Notes: generated by a model not told the origin, from the letters alone. Positions 25,428 to 33,112 are shown, counted from the stretch's first letter. The stretch: DNA of 64,000 bases from Rhizobiaceae bacterium (GCA_023953845.1 JAMLJC010000002.1:434001-498000); one strand, 5' to 3'. Program-made: numbers and translations.

Positions 25428-25458
25428 TGTGGCGCGAAACTTTTCATTTCGCGCCACA
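25428..25458 (-). terminator. Perfect 12-bp stem-loop after the flavin monooxygenase gene
   Basis: TGTGGCGCGAAA (25428-25439) and TTTCGCGCCACA (25447-25458) pair perfectly around a seven-base loop, 16 bases beyond the stop of the monooxygenase gene on the minus strand. No T tract follows in that direction, so it may stop transcription weakly or protect the mRNA end. Being symmetrical it could also act as a protein-binding site upstream of the HerA-like gene's distant neighbours, but position favours a 3'-end role. Confidence 0.5.
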
Positions 25459-25473
25459 GGCTGGATGACGGCG

Positions 25474-27279
25474 TCAGGACTTATGATAGACCTCCTGCAG
25501 CCCGTAGACCGGCGTCGGAATGCCTTCCAGGCGCGCCTTGAGCTGCAGCGCCAGAAACAGCGAATTGTGCCGTGACTGGTGCAGGTTGCCGCCATGGAAC
25601 CACAGGGCCTCCTGCCGGGTCGGCTTCCACATGTTGCGCGGCTCGCCTTCCCACGGGCCGGGATCGTTCTTGGTTCCCGAGCCGAGGCCCCAGACGCGGC
25701 CCACCTTGTCCGCCGTCTCCTGGTCGATGATGTCGGCAACCCAGCCGTTCATCGAACCGAAGCCGGTGGCGTAGACCACGAGGTCCGCCGGAAGCTCGGT
25801 GCCGTCGTCGAGAACCACCGAGTTCTCCGTCAGGTGATCGACCTGGCCGTATTTATGCTTGATCTTGCCGTCGATGATGAGCTGGCTGCCGCCGATGTCG
25901 ATGTAGTAGCCCGCGCCGCGGCGCATGTATTTCATGAACAGGCCAGTCTCGTCGTCGCCCCAGTCGATGACGAAGCCGGCACCGGTAAGCTGCCTGTAGA
26001 ACTCGGCGTCCCGCTCGCGCATCTGTTCGTAGAGGGGCTTCTGGCTCTCGCCCATCAACTTGTAAGGCATGCTTGCGCCCATATAGTCGGCTTTCTCGGC
26101 ATCGATGCCGGCCGCAAGGGCGCGCTCGGAGTAGCCGATCCCCGTGGCTATGTCGTGCAGCGTCTCGATCTTCACGACGAGGGTCGGGGAGCGCTGCACC
26201 ATCGTGACATCCGCGCCAAGTTCCGCGAGCGCGCCGCAGATGTCATGGGCGGAGGTGTTGGAGCCGATCACAACCGTCTTCTTGTCGACATAGGCGTCCG
26301 GCCCCGGATGCTGCGAGGAATGCTGCTGGATGCCCTTGAACTTGTCGCGGCCCGGGAAGTTCGGGATGATCGCACGGCTTGCCTGGCCCGTGGCGAAGAC
26401 GAGCTGCTTCGGCCGCAGCACGATCTCCTTGCCCTCGCGCTCGACCACGACGGTCCATTCCCTGGTCTTCTCGTCGTATTTGGCGCTCTTGCAGAGCGTG
26501 GAGCCCCAGAAATTCAGCTCCATCACCTTGGCGTACATCTCCAGCCAGTCGCCGATCTTGTCCTTGGGCGAATAGACCGGCCAGTTGGCGGGGAAGGGGA
26601 TGTAGGGCATGTGATCGTACCAGACCGGATCATGCAGGCAGAGCGACTTGTAGCGAACGCGCCAGCTATCGCCGGCACGAGGGTTCTTCTCGACGATGAT
26701 GGTCGGCACGTCCAGTTGCCTGAGACGGGCGCCGAGAGCGAGCGCGCCCTGACCGCCGCCGATGATGACCACGTAGGGCTGCCGGCTGTAGCCCAGCTCC
26801 CTGGCTTCCTCCTCCCGCTTCTCCGTCCAGCTTATTCCGCTCGGCTTGTCCGGCGCGACTTCCGGATGGCCGTTCGGGCGGCGCACTCCGGCCGGCTCCT
26901 CATAGCCCTTCAACTCGTCCATCGCCGTCAGGATGGTCCAGATACGGCCGTTGCGGGCGCGGATATGGCCCCGGCAGCGGGCGACGTTGGTCTCGAAGGT
27001 GAACCAGCCCTCGAGCACGCCGTCGATCTCCGTCGCGTCGTCCGTCTCCGACAGTTTCCAGCCCGAAGGCCCGGTCCTGGAGAGCTGGCTCTTCAGCATG
27101 TCGCGGACGGCATCCCGGCCCTCGACGGTCTTGATGTTCCAGGTGAAGGCGACGAGATCGCGCCAGAAGCACTCATCCTCAAAGAAACCGACCGCGGCGT
27201 CGACATCGCCGGCCGTCAGCGCGCCGCCGAATTTTTCCAGCAGATCGCCCAGTTTCTTGTTCGGAGCTTTGTCGAGCAT
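25474..27279 (-). CDS. Flavin-containing monooxygenase with N-terminal NTF2-like domain
   Basis: A 601-residue two-part protein. Residues 1 to about 120 resemble an NTF2/SnoaL-like domain (LEKFGGALTAGDVDAAVGFF). From about 155 a class B flavoprotein monooxygenase follows: FAD-binding GGGQGALALGARL, a monooxygenase-type FKGIQQHSSQHPG, the NADPH-binding GSNTSAHDICGAL, and ATGFGSMNGW near the end. It probably oxygenates a small organic substrate with NADPH and oxygen. The start at 27279 has GGGAGGA seven bases upstream. It is divergent from an XRE-cupin regulator across a 188-base region with two palindromes, so control by that regulator is likely. Confidence 0.82.
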   Translation of the reverse strand: MLDKAPNKKLGDLLEKFGGALTAGDVDAAVGFFEDECFWRDLVAFTWNIKTVEGRDAVRDMLKSQLSRTGPSGWKLSETDDATEIDGVLEGWFTFETNVARCRGHIRARNGRIWTILTAMDELKGYEEPAGVRRPNGHPEVAPDKPSGISWTEKREEEARELGYSRQPYVVIIGGGQGALALGARLRQLDVPTIIVEKNPRAGDSWRVRYKSLCLHDPVWYDHMPYIPFPANWPVYSPKDKIGDWLEMYAKVMELNFWGSTLCKSAKYDEKTREWTVVVEREGKEIVLRPKQLVFATGQASRAIIPNFPGRDKFKGIQQHSSQHPGPDAYVDKKTVVIGSNTSAHDICGALAELGADVTMVQRSPTLVVKIETLHDIATGIGYSERALAAGIDAEKADYMGASMPYKLMGESQKPLYEQMRERDAEFYRQLTGAGFVIDWGDDETGLFMKYMRRGAGYYIDIGGSQLIIDGKIKHKYGQVDHLTENSVVLDDGTELPADLVVYATGFGSMNGWVADIIDQETADKVGRVWGLGSGTKNDPGPWEGEPRNMWKPTRQEALWFHGGNLHQSRHNSLFLALQLKARLEGIPTPVYGLQEVYHKS

Positions 27280-27392
27280 ACGGTTCCTCCCAGCACAACG
27301 ACACGGCATGATGTCCGCCTCTCCCGACGGACGCCAAGCCTACTATGGCGCGAACGTCCGCGCTCGTCATCCGTCAAAGCGACACAGGTCAA

Positions 27393-27419
27393 TAATTTGT
27401 CCGGGAAACGAACAAATTA
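27393..27419. promoter_or_regulatory. Inverted repeat in the monooxygenase/XRE intergenic region
   Basis: TAATTTGT (27393-27400) and ACAAATTA (27412-27419) are perfect eight-base inverted repeats 11 bases apart, centred between the two divergent genes. This is the shape expected of an operator for the HTH-cupin regulator encoded at 27468. Confidence 0.5.
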
Positions 27420-27452
27420 GATTTCCGGGTGGATTGATCTTGCTCTATCGTT

Positions 27453-27462
27453 CAGTATACTG
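27453..27462. promoter_or_regulatory. CAGTATACTG palindrome next to the XRE regulator start
   Basis: A perfect ten-base palindrome five bases before the ATG of the XRE-cupin gene, where bound protein would hinder translation start or the promoter. It may be an autoregulatory site. The sequence differs from the inverted repeat at 27393-27419, so only one of the two may be the real operator. Confidence 0.35.
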
Positions 27463-27467
27463 GACGA

Positions 27468-28034
27468 ATGGCCAATGAAGAAGACGAAAGCGGCAAGGCA
27501 ATCGCGCGACGCATCCGCCTGGAACGAACCGCCCGCGCGTGGTCGCTGAGCGAACTTGCACAGCGGTCCGGCGTCTCCAAGGCGATGCTGAGCGCCATCG
27601 AGCGCAACGAAACCAGTCCGACCGCGGCGCTGCTCGTGCGCATCGCGGCCGCGTTCGACCTGACGCTGTCTGCGCTCATCGCCCGCTCGGAACAGGCAGG
27701 CGGCAATCTTCTGCGCGCCGCGGATCAGCAGGAATGGCGCGATCCGGCGACAGGCTATGTCCGCAGACACGTTTCGCCTCAATCGGACGGGCTGCTGGAA
27801 CTCATCCGCGTGGACATGCCAGCGGGACAGCAGGTCGGCTTTCCCGCCGCCTCCTACACGTTCGTTCGTCACATGATCTGGCTGATCGAAGGCAGGCTCG
27901 ATTTCCATGAAGGTTCGGTCGTCCATGAAATGCACCCCGGAGACTGTCTCGAACTCGGGCCGCCCAATGATTGCGCCTTCGTGACGCCCGGACCGCAGCG
28001 GGCAATCTATCTGGTCGCACTGGTGAGGCGCTGA
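27468..28034 (+). CDS. XRE-family regulator with C-terminal cupin domain
   Basis: A 188-residue transcription factor. The Cro/C1-type helix-turn-helix is at about residues 11-66 (RRIRLERTARAWSLSELAQR, then SGVSKAMLSAIERNETSPT). A cupin sensor domain is at about 105-185 (LIEGRLDFHEGSVVHEMHPG). This architecture (SutR/PuuR-like) commonly represses a neighbouring metabolic gene until a small ligand binds the cupin. The divergent flavin monooxygenase is the obvious target. The GNAT gene starts one base after its stop, so the two form an operon. Confidence 0.88.
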   Translation: MANEEDESGKAIARRIRLERTARAWSLSELAQRSGVSKAMLSAIERNETSPTAALLVRIAAAFDLTLSALIARSEQAGGNLLRAADQQEWRDPATGYVRRHVSPQSDGLLELIRVDMPAGQQVGFPAASYTFVRHMIWLIEGRLDFHEGSVVHEMHPGDCLELGPPNDCAFVTPGPQRAIYLVALVRR

Positions 28035-28035
28035 G

Positions 28036-28581
28036 ATGCCGGCAGGCTTGAAGATCCGTATCGAGATAGGGCCGGTAGAGGATACAAAAGCGAATCGCCG
28101 CCAACTTTGCGATCTGCTCGTCGAGACCGTCGCATTCGGCGGTTCGGTCAGCTTCATGCACCCATTGTCGATGGAGGATGCTCAGGCGTTCTGGGAAAAA
28201 TCGCTGGCCTCGGCGGCATACGGGGAGCGTGTCGTGCTCGGTGCGTGGGAGGGGGACCTTCTGGTTGGCACGGTGACGTTGCTGCTCGACTTTTCGCCCA
28301 ACCAGCCGCATCGCGCCGAGATCGCCAAGATGATGACGCGGGTGAGCCATCGCGGGCGAGGCATCGCCCGCTCGCTGATGGATTGCGCGGAGACGATCGC
28401 CGCTGCGCGCGGCAAGTCGCATATTGTGCTCGACACGGCGACGGAGGAGGGCGCGGCCGGCCTATACCGAAAGCTCGGCTATAATCTCACCGGAGAGATC
28501 CCCAACTTCGCGCTGAAACCGCATGGCGGCCTCACCGGGACGCTGATCTTCTGGAAGGAGCTCCCGCGCTATCCGGGATGA
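28036..28581 (+). CDS. GNAT N-acetyltransferase
   Basis: A 181-residue acetyltransferase. The acetyl-CoA-binding motif A is visible as AEIAKMMTRVSHRGRGIARS (R-G-x-G-x-A form), followed by DTATEEGAAGLYRKLGY as motif B. The substrate cannot be told. It begins one base after the XRE-cupin stop (TGA-G-ATG), so it is in the regulator's operon and may modify the same compound that the regulator senses or the divergent monooxygenase acts on. Its stop is ten bases before the predicted ilv promoter. Confidence 0.85.
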   Translation: MPAGLKIRIEIGPVEDTKANRRQLCDLLVETVAFGGSVSFMHPLSMEDAQAFWEKSLASAAYGERVVLGAWEGDLLVGTVTLLLDFSPNQPHRAEIAKMMTRVSHRGRGIARSLMDCAETIAAARGKSHIVLDTATEEGAAGLYRKLGYNLTGEIPNFALKPHGGLTGTLIFWKELPRYPG

Positions 28582-28590
28582 AATAGGGCG

Positions 28591-28620
28591 TTGACTTTCG
28601 GGACGGTCCGCTCTTATTGT
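28591..28620 (+). promoter_or_regulatory. Predicted promoter of the ilv leader operon
   Basis: A TTGACT box at 28591-28596 and a TATTGT box at 28615-28620 are 18 bases apart. Transcription would start near 28627, within one to three bases of the leader-peptide ATG at 28629, giving an almost leaderless message. Predicted by eye. Confidence 0.5.
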
Positions 28621-28628
28621 CCGCGCCC

Positions 28629-28682
28629 ATGAAGAAGACCCTCATTCTCGTAGTAGGACGGCGCATGGGCAAGGCGGGGTGA
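28629..28682 (+). CDS. ilv leader peptide
   Basis: A 17-residue reading frame, MKKTLILVVGRRMGKAG, with a run of Leu-Ile-Leu-Val-Val codons at positions 5-9. This is the hallmark of attenuation leader peptides of branched-chain amino-acid operons: ribosome stalling at those codons reports scarcity of charged Leu, Ile or Val tRNA. It lies directly downstream of a predicted promoter and upstream of a terminator and the acetolactate synthase genes. No Shine-Dalgarno site precedes it, consistent with a leaderless start. Confidence 0.75.
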   Translation: MKKTLILVVGRRMGKAG

Positions 28683-28740
28683 CCGCCGGGCGAAATCCAC
28701 CCATGCGCTAAGACGACAGGCTCCCTCGGGGGCCTTTTTT
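28661..28740 (+). promoter_or_regulatory. ilv transcription attenuator
   Basis: Two structures follow the leader-peptide control codons. A perfect nine-base inverted repeat, GCGCATGGG (28661-28669) and CCCATGCGC (28700-28708), encloses a smaller GGCGG/CCGCC hairpin that includes the leader stop codon. A GC-rich terminator stem (AGGCTCC with GGGGCCT) at about 28718-28734 runs into six T ending at 28740. A ribosome stalled on Leu/Ile/Val codons or one finishing at the stop would change which structure forms. The exact antiterminator pairing could not be resolved by eye. Confidence 0.75.
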
Positions 28741-28801
28741 ATTGCTTTCGACGCGACTATTCGAACAGAAGCCCCACGGCGGAAACAGACGGAACAAACC
28801 C

Positions 28802-30583
28802 ATGACCGAGGCAAAGACCGAGCGCAACGAGATGACCGGCGCCGAAATGGTGGTGCAGGCGCTGAAGGACAACGGCGTCAAGCATATCTTCGGCTATCCG
28901 GGCGGCGCGGTCCTTCCGATCTATGACGAACTGTTCCAGCAGGACGAGGTCCAGCATATCCTCGTGCGCCATGAGCAGGGGGCGGGCCATGCCGCCGAGG
29001 GCTATGCGCGCTCGACCGGCAAGGCCGGCGTGCTGCTGGTGACGTCCGGACCGGGTGCGACCAACGCCGTGACGGCGCTGCAGGACGCGCTGATGGATTC
29101 CATCCCGCTCGTGTGCCTCACCGGCCAGGTTCCGACGACGCTGATCGGCTCGGATGCCTTCCAGGAATGCGACACGGTCGGCATCACGCGGCCCTGCACC
29201 AAGCACAACTGGCTGGTGAAGGACGTCAACGAGCTGGCGGCCACCATCCACGAGGCCTTTCACGTCGCGACGACCGGTCGGCCGGGTCCGGTCGTGGTCG
29301 ATATTCCCAAGGATGTCCAGTTCGCCAGGGGCACCTACGTCTCGCCGCAGACCGCGCCGCGCACCAGCTACCAGCCGAAGGTCCAGGGCGATCTCGAAAA
29401 GATCAAGGCCGCAGTCGCACTGATGACGGGCGCGAAGAAGCCGGTCATCTATTCGGGCGGCGGCGTCGTGAACTCCGGTCCGGAAGCGAGCGCGCTGCTG
29501 CGCGAACTGGTCGAGTTGACCGGCTTCCCGATCACGTCCACGTTGATGGGGCTTGGCGCCTATCCGGCGAGCGGCAAGAACTGGCTTGGCATGCTGGGCA
29601 TGCACGGCTCCTACGAAGCCAATATGGCGATGCACGACTGCGACGTGATGCTGTGCATCGGCGCCCGCTTCGACGATCGCATCACCGGCCGCATCAATGC
29701 GTTCTCGCCGGGGTCGAAGAAGATCCACATCGATATCGACCCGTCCTCGATCAACAAGAACGTGCATGCCGACATCGGCATTCTGGGGGATGTCGGCCGG
29801 GTTCTGGAGGATCTGGTGCGGCTGTGGCGCGCCGGCGCGAAGCACGACAAGAAGACGCTCTATCCCTGGTGGGAGCAGATCGCAAAATGGCGGGCGCGCG
29901 ATTCCTTCGCCTACAAGAACAGCAGCGACGTCATCATGCCGCAATATGCCATCCAGCGGCTCTACGAACTGACCAAGGGACGCGACACCTACATCACCAC
30001 CGAAGTGGGCCAGCACCAGATGTGGGCCGCGCAGCATTTCCATTTCGAGCAGCCGAACCGCTGGATGACCTCAGGCGGTCTGGGTACGATGGGCTACGGC
30101 CTGCCGGCCGCGCTCGGCGTGCAGGTCGCGCATCCGGACGCGCTGGTCATCGACATTGCCGGCGACGCATCGGTGCAGATGACCATGCAGGAGATGAGCT
30201 GCGCCGTTCAGTACAACGCGCCGATCAAGATCTTCATCCTCAACAACCAGTATATGGGCATGGTGCGCCAGTGGCAGCAGCTTCTGCACGGCAACCGCCT
30301 GTCGCACTCCTATACCGAGGCGATGCCGGACTTCGTGCTGATGGCGCAGGCTTTTGGCGCGCACGGCATACGCTGCGAGAAGCCGGGCGATCTCGACGAC
30401 GCGATCACGGAGATGATCGACGTGAAGAAGCCCGTGCTGTTCGACTGCCGCGTGGCGAACCTCGCCAACTGCTTCCCGATGATTCCGTCCGGCAAGGCGC
30501 ATAACGAAATGCTGCTGCCCGACGAGGCGACGGACGAGGCGGTCGCCAACGCCATTGACGCCAAGGGCAGGGAACTGGTGTAG
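28802..30583 (+). CDS. ilvI: Acetolactate synthase large subunit (IlvB/IlvI)
   Basis: A 593-residue thiamine-diphosphate enzyme catalysing the first shared step of valine, leucine and isoleucine synthesis. Hallmarks: HIFGYPGGAVLPIYDEL, the catalytic-glutamate region RHEQGAGHAAEGYAR, RPGPVVVDIPKDVQ and the ThDP/Mg motif GDASVQMTMQEM followed by ILNNQYMGMVRQWQ. The start MTEAKTERN at 28802 is 61 bases beyond the attenuator T tract; an upstream in-frame ATG at 28742 lies in the leader. Normally the small subunit follows directly; here an AbrB/PIN toxin-antitoxin pair of about 0.75 kb intervenes. Expression is probably set by attenuation. Confidence 0.95.
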   Translation: MTEAKTERNEMTGAEMVVQALKDNGVKHIFGYPGGAVLPIYDELFQQDEVQHILVRHEQGAGHAAEGYARSTGKAGVLLVTSGPGATNAVTALQDALMDSIPLVCLTGQVPTTLIGSDAFQECDTVGITRPCTKHNWLVKDVNELAATIHEAFHVATTGRPGPVVVDIPKDVQFARGTYVSPQTAPRTSYQPKVQGDLEKIKAAVALMTGAKKPVIYSGGGVVNSGPEASALLRELVELTGFPITSTLMGLGAYPASGKNWLGMLGMHGSYEANMAMHDCDVMLCIGARFDDRITGRINAFSPGSKKIHIDIDPSSINKNVHADIGILGDVGRVLEDLVRLWRAGAKHDKKTLYPWWEQIAKWRARDSFAYKNSSDVIMPQYAIQRLYELTKGRDTYITTEVGQHQMWAAQHFHFEQPNRWMTSGGLGTMGYGLPAALGVQVAHPDALVIDIAGDASVQMTMQEMSCAVQYNAPIKIFILNNQYMGMVRQWQQLLHGNRLSHSYTEAMPDFVLMAQAFGAHGIRCEKPGDLDDAITEMIDVKKPVLFDCRVANLANCFPMIPSGKAHNEMLLPDEATDEAVANAIDAKGRELV

Positions 30584-30593
30584 CGGCAAGATT

Positions 30594-30638
30594 GAAGTAA
30601 GATACGGTAAGACGTATATTATCTTACTTCGTCTTACC
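30594..30638. promoter_or_regulatory. Interleaved operator repeats upstream of the AbrB antitoxin
   Basis: Two perfect inverted repeats interlock: GAAGTAAGAT (30594-30603) with ATCTTACTTC (30621-30630), and GGTAAGACG (30606-30614) with CGTCTTACC (30630-30638). All four arms share the core GTAAGA, giving two direct and two inverted half-sites in 45 bases. The region is 12 bases before the antitoxin ATG and starts ten bases after the ilvI stop. It is well placed for autoregulation by the toxin-antitoxin complex, and could also fold in the ilv transcript. Confidence 0.65.
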
Positions 30639-30650
30639 TGGAGCGATGTG

Positions 30651-30932
30651 ATGAATGCGCGAGCGAAAATCTCGAGTAAGGGCCAACTGGTGCTGCCCAA
30701 AGCCATAAGGGACGCATACGGACTCGGCGCGGGCTCGGAAGTCGATATAGAGACCGCCGGGGATGCCATCGTGCTCAAACCGAGAAAGAGAAGGCCGCAA
30801 GGCGGTCGGGTCTACACTGTGGACGATGTCGCGGGAATGTTGAAATACGATGGCCCGCCTGTCGCTATCGAAGACATGAACCGATTGGTTGAAGAGGATT
30901 TCCGGCGGCGGTGGAATGCCAAAGGCAATTGA
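30651..30932 (+). CDS. AbrB/MazE/SpoVT-type antitoxin
   Basis: A 93-residue protein with an N-terminal swapped-hairpin AbrB domain: AKISSKGQLVLPKAIRDAYG and GSEVDIETAGDAIVLKP. The C-terminal part (YTVDDVAGMLKYDG) would bind and neutralise the toxin. The PIN toxin gene overlaps its end by 17 bases. ATG chosen at 30651, where GGAG lies about nine bases upstream (TGGAGCGATGTG). It also probably binds the interlocked GTAAGA repeats just upstream. Its place between the two acetolactate synthase genes is unusual. Confidence 0.85.
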   Translation: MNARAKISSKGQLVLPKAIRDAYGLGAGSEVDIETAGDAIVLKPRKRRPQGGRVYTVDDVAGMLKYDGPPVAIEDMNRLVEEDFRRRWNAKGN

Positions 30933-31338
30933 TACGAATATCCTCGTTCGCTTCCTGCTTGATGACGGATCGGAAGAAGTGCCGATCGCGCACGACGTTT
31001 TCCGGCATGAAGCGCTGGAGATATCGTCGAGCGTCATTCTGGAATGCGAGTGGGTTCTTCGCTCGATCTACAAAGTCAAACGAGATGCCATTTGTGAGGC
31101 TTTCACCGCTGTCCTTAACCTGGAGAATGTCCTTGTGCAGGATGAGAATGTCGTGCTGGCGGCGGTTGACGCGCACAGGCAAGGCTTGGATTTTGCCGAT
31201 GCGATGCATCTTTTCATGGCAGATAAGTCCGATGAATTCCTGACCTTCGACACCACTTTCAGACGATTTGCGAACCGGTTGGCCGACGCGCTTCCGGTCC
31301 GAGTACCGACCCTGCATTCACCGGAAAGAAAAACATGA
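30916..31338 (+). CDS. PIN-domain toxin (VapC type)
   Basis: A 140-residue PIN-domain ribonuclease. The acidic metal-binding residues are seen in order: D6 in AIDTNILVRF, Glu in VILECEWVL, Asp in LDFADAMHL and Asp in LTFDTTFRR. This subclass is commonly paired with AbrB-type antitoxins. It overlaps the antitoxin gene by 17 bases, and its TGA overlaps the ilvH start by four (ATGA). Thus translation of the acetolactate synthase small subunit appears to be coupled to the toxin. All catalytic residues are present, so it should be active. Confidence 0.87.
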   Translation: MPKAIDTNILVRFLLDDGSEEVPIAHDVFRHEALEISSSVILECEWVLRSIYKVKRDAICEAFTAVLNLENVLVQDENVVLAAVDAHRQGLDFADAMHLFMADKSDEFLTFDTTFRRFANRLADALPVRVPTLHSPERKT

Positions 31339-31907
31339 ACGCCCATCTACAGCCGACCGGCTCCGCCTATTTCATCGCCAAGGAAACGCAGAGGCCGGAA
31401 AAGCACACGCTGTCGGTGCTGGTGGACAACGAGCCGGGCGTTCTCGCCCGCGTCATCGGCCTTTTCTCCGGGCGCGGCTACAATATCGAGAGCCTGACCG
31501 TCTCCGAGACGGAGCACGAGCAGCATCTTTCGCGCATCACCATCGTGACCAGTGGCACGGCGCATGTGCTGGAGCAGATCAAGAACCAGCTCGAACGGAT
31601 CGTGCCGGTGCATCGGGTCGTCGACCTGACGGTGCGGGCGGAGGAACTCGACATCGGCGCGCCGCTGGAGCGGGAGCTTGCGCTGATCAAGGTTTCCGGT
31701 ACGGGCGACGCGCGGGTCGAGGCGCTGAGGCTGGCGGATGCGTTCCGCGCCAAGGTGATCGACGCCAACACCGAGCATTTCATCTTCGAACTGACCGGCA
31801 AGAGCACGAAGATCGACCAGTTCATCGCCATCATGAAGCCGCTCGGCCTTGTGGAAATCTGCCGTACGGGCGTCGCCGCGATGAATCGCGGCCCACAGGG
31901 CATGTAG
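31335..31907 (+). CDS. ilvH: Acetolactate synthase small subunit (IlvH/IlvN)
   Basis: A 190-residue regulatory subunit that gives the synthase full activity and valine feedback sensitivity. The N-terminal ACT domain shows HTLSVLVDNEPGVLARVIGLF and GRGYNIESLTVSETE; the C-terminal domain includes ELALIKVSGTGDAR and FELTGKSTKIDQF. Its ATG lies within the stop of the PIN toxin gene (ATGA), so it is read in the ilvI-antitoxin-toxin-ilvH message. No separate promoter is visible between toxin and ilvH. The distance of about 0.75 kb between subunit genes is abnormal. Confidence 0.95.
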   Translation: MNAHLQPTGSAYFIAKETQRPEKHTLSVLVDNEPGVLARVIGLFSGRGYNIESLTVSETEHEQHLSRITIVTSGTAHVLEQIKNQLERIVPVHRVVDLTVRAEELDIGAPLERELALIKVSGTGDARVEALRLADAFRAKVIDANTEHFIFELTGKSTKIDQFIAIMKPLGLVEICRTGVAAMNRGPQGM

Positions 31908-32035
31908 CTCTCCGTCTATGGCAGACGCCGGCCCTCGCCGCAGCAACTGATTTCGTTGTCCCGAAACCCGTCCCGGCAGAAATTTTGCAGGCGCGGGAAT
32001 GGGTCAATATAACTGCCATAAATCAGGAGGGGCCA

Positions 32036-32632
32036 ATGTCGACTGAGGTTTTCCTGGCGCTGCTCGGCTATGCTTTCGTCACCTCGATCACGCCCGGCCC
32101 CAACAATCTGATGCTGCTGGCATCGGGCGTGAATTTTGGCTTCATCCGCACCATCCCGCATATGCTCGGCGTCGGCATCGGCTTCTTCGTGATGCTCCTT
32201 GCCGTCGGCTTCGGCCTTGGCGCGGTGTTCACGGCCGTTCCCGCCCTGCATCTGATCCTCAAGGTTCTTGGCTCGGCCTATCTGCTCTATCTCGCATGGC
32301 GCATCGCGACGACGCGGACACTCGGAAAGGAAGGTGAGGCGGGTGCCGTGCCGATGACTTTCCTCGAGGCAGCCGCATTCCAGTGGGTCAATCCCAAGGC
32401 CTGGGTGATGGCCCTTTCGGCGATGGCGATCTACACCAATCCCGACCGGCCTTTTCTATCCATATGGATTGTTGCGGCGGCATTCGCGCTGGTGAACCTG
32501 CCCAGCGTCTCGTCCTGGGCAGGTTTCGGCACGGCGCTGCGCGGCTTCCTGTCCGACCCGGTGCGTCTCAAATGGTTCAACATTGCCATGGGCGTGCTTT
32601 TGGTGCTGACGCTCTGGCCGATGGTGAAATAG
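32036..32632 (+). CDS. LysE family amino-acid exporter
   Basis: A 198-residue inner-membrane protein of the LysE/RhtB family with six hydrophobic segments. SITPGPNNLMLLASGVNFGF is the family signature at residues 16-35; FQWVNPKAWVMAL near 115-130 is also conserved. Such proteins export amino acids or homoserine lactones; the substrate cannot be inferred. AGGAGG sits about six bases upstream of the ATG. It is 128 bases after ilvH and could be separate from that operon. Its stop is three bases from the end of the convergent DUF2269 gene. Confidence 0.9.
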   Translation: MSTEVFLALLGYAFVTSITPGPNNLMLLASGVNFGFIRTIPHMLGVGIGFFVMLLAVGFGLGAVFTAVPALHLILKVLGSAYLLYLAWRIATTRTLGKEGEAGAVPMTFLEAAAFQWVNPKAWVMALSAMAIYTNPDRPFLSIWIVAAAFALVNLPSVSSWAGFGTALRGFLSDPVRLKWFNIAMGVLLVLTLWPMVK

Positions 32633-32635
32633 CCG

Positions 32636-33109
32636 TCAAAACAACTGAATCGCCGGCTTGGTCAGCATGAGCCAGAAGATGGCCAGAACGCTGAAAAACG
32701 CCGGAAAACCGCAGGCAAACCAGATTCGGTAGAGTTGGAAATAGCGAGCGGGCAGTACTGCGCCGTTTGAGGCCGCCGTCCGCGCCAGATTGCGCATTAC
32801 GACTTGTATGTACACTACCGGCAGCCAGAACAGGCCGGTAATGACATAGAGCATGAGCGACAGGACGATCCAGCCTTCCCAAAGAGACCAACCGAGATCG
32901 TGCGCCAGCCATGCGCCGGTGATGGGTTGGAGAATGACAGCGGTTGCGGTGAAAACGGTGTCGGCGACTACGACCGTGCCACCTACGTGCGCAATGATTG
33001 CCGGATCCCGGGTGCGATGCGCCATGACCATGAAAAAGGCGATGCCGGCGCCTGTGCCGAACAGGACGGTGGCGCCGATGACATGAACGAGGCGCAGTAA
33101 TTCTTCCAC
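32636..33109 (-). CDS. DUF2269 family membrane protein
   Basis: A 157-residue protein with four hydrophobic segments (LVHVIGATVLFGTGAGIAFF; DTVFTATAVILQPITGAWL; LMLYVITGLFWLPVVYIQVV; FFSVLAIFWLMLTKPAIQ), fitting the DUF2269 family, which often accompanies DoxX-type proteins. Conserved His near residue 9 and Trp/His residues might bind a cofactor, but no function is established. It starts three bases after the SDR-DoxX gene and so is translated from the same message. Confidence 0.8.
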   Translation of the reverse strand: MEELLRLVHVIGATVLFGTGAGIAFFMVMAHRTRDPAIIAHVGGTVVVADTVFTATAVILQPITGAWLAHDLGWSLWEGWIVLSLMLYVITGLFWLPVVYIQVVMRNLARTAASNGAVLPARYFQLYRIWFACGFPAFFSVLAIFWLMLTKPAIQLF

Positions 33110-33112
33110 GGC

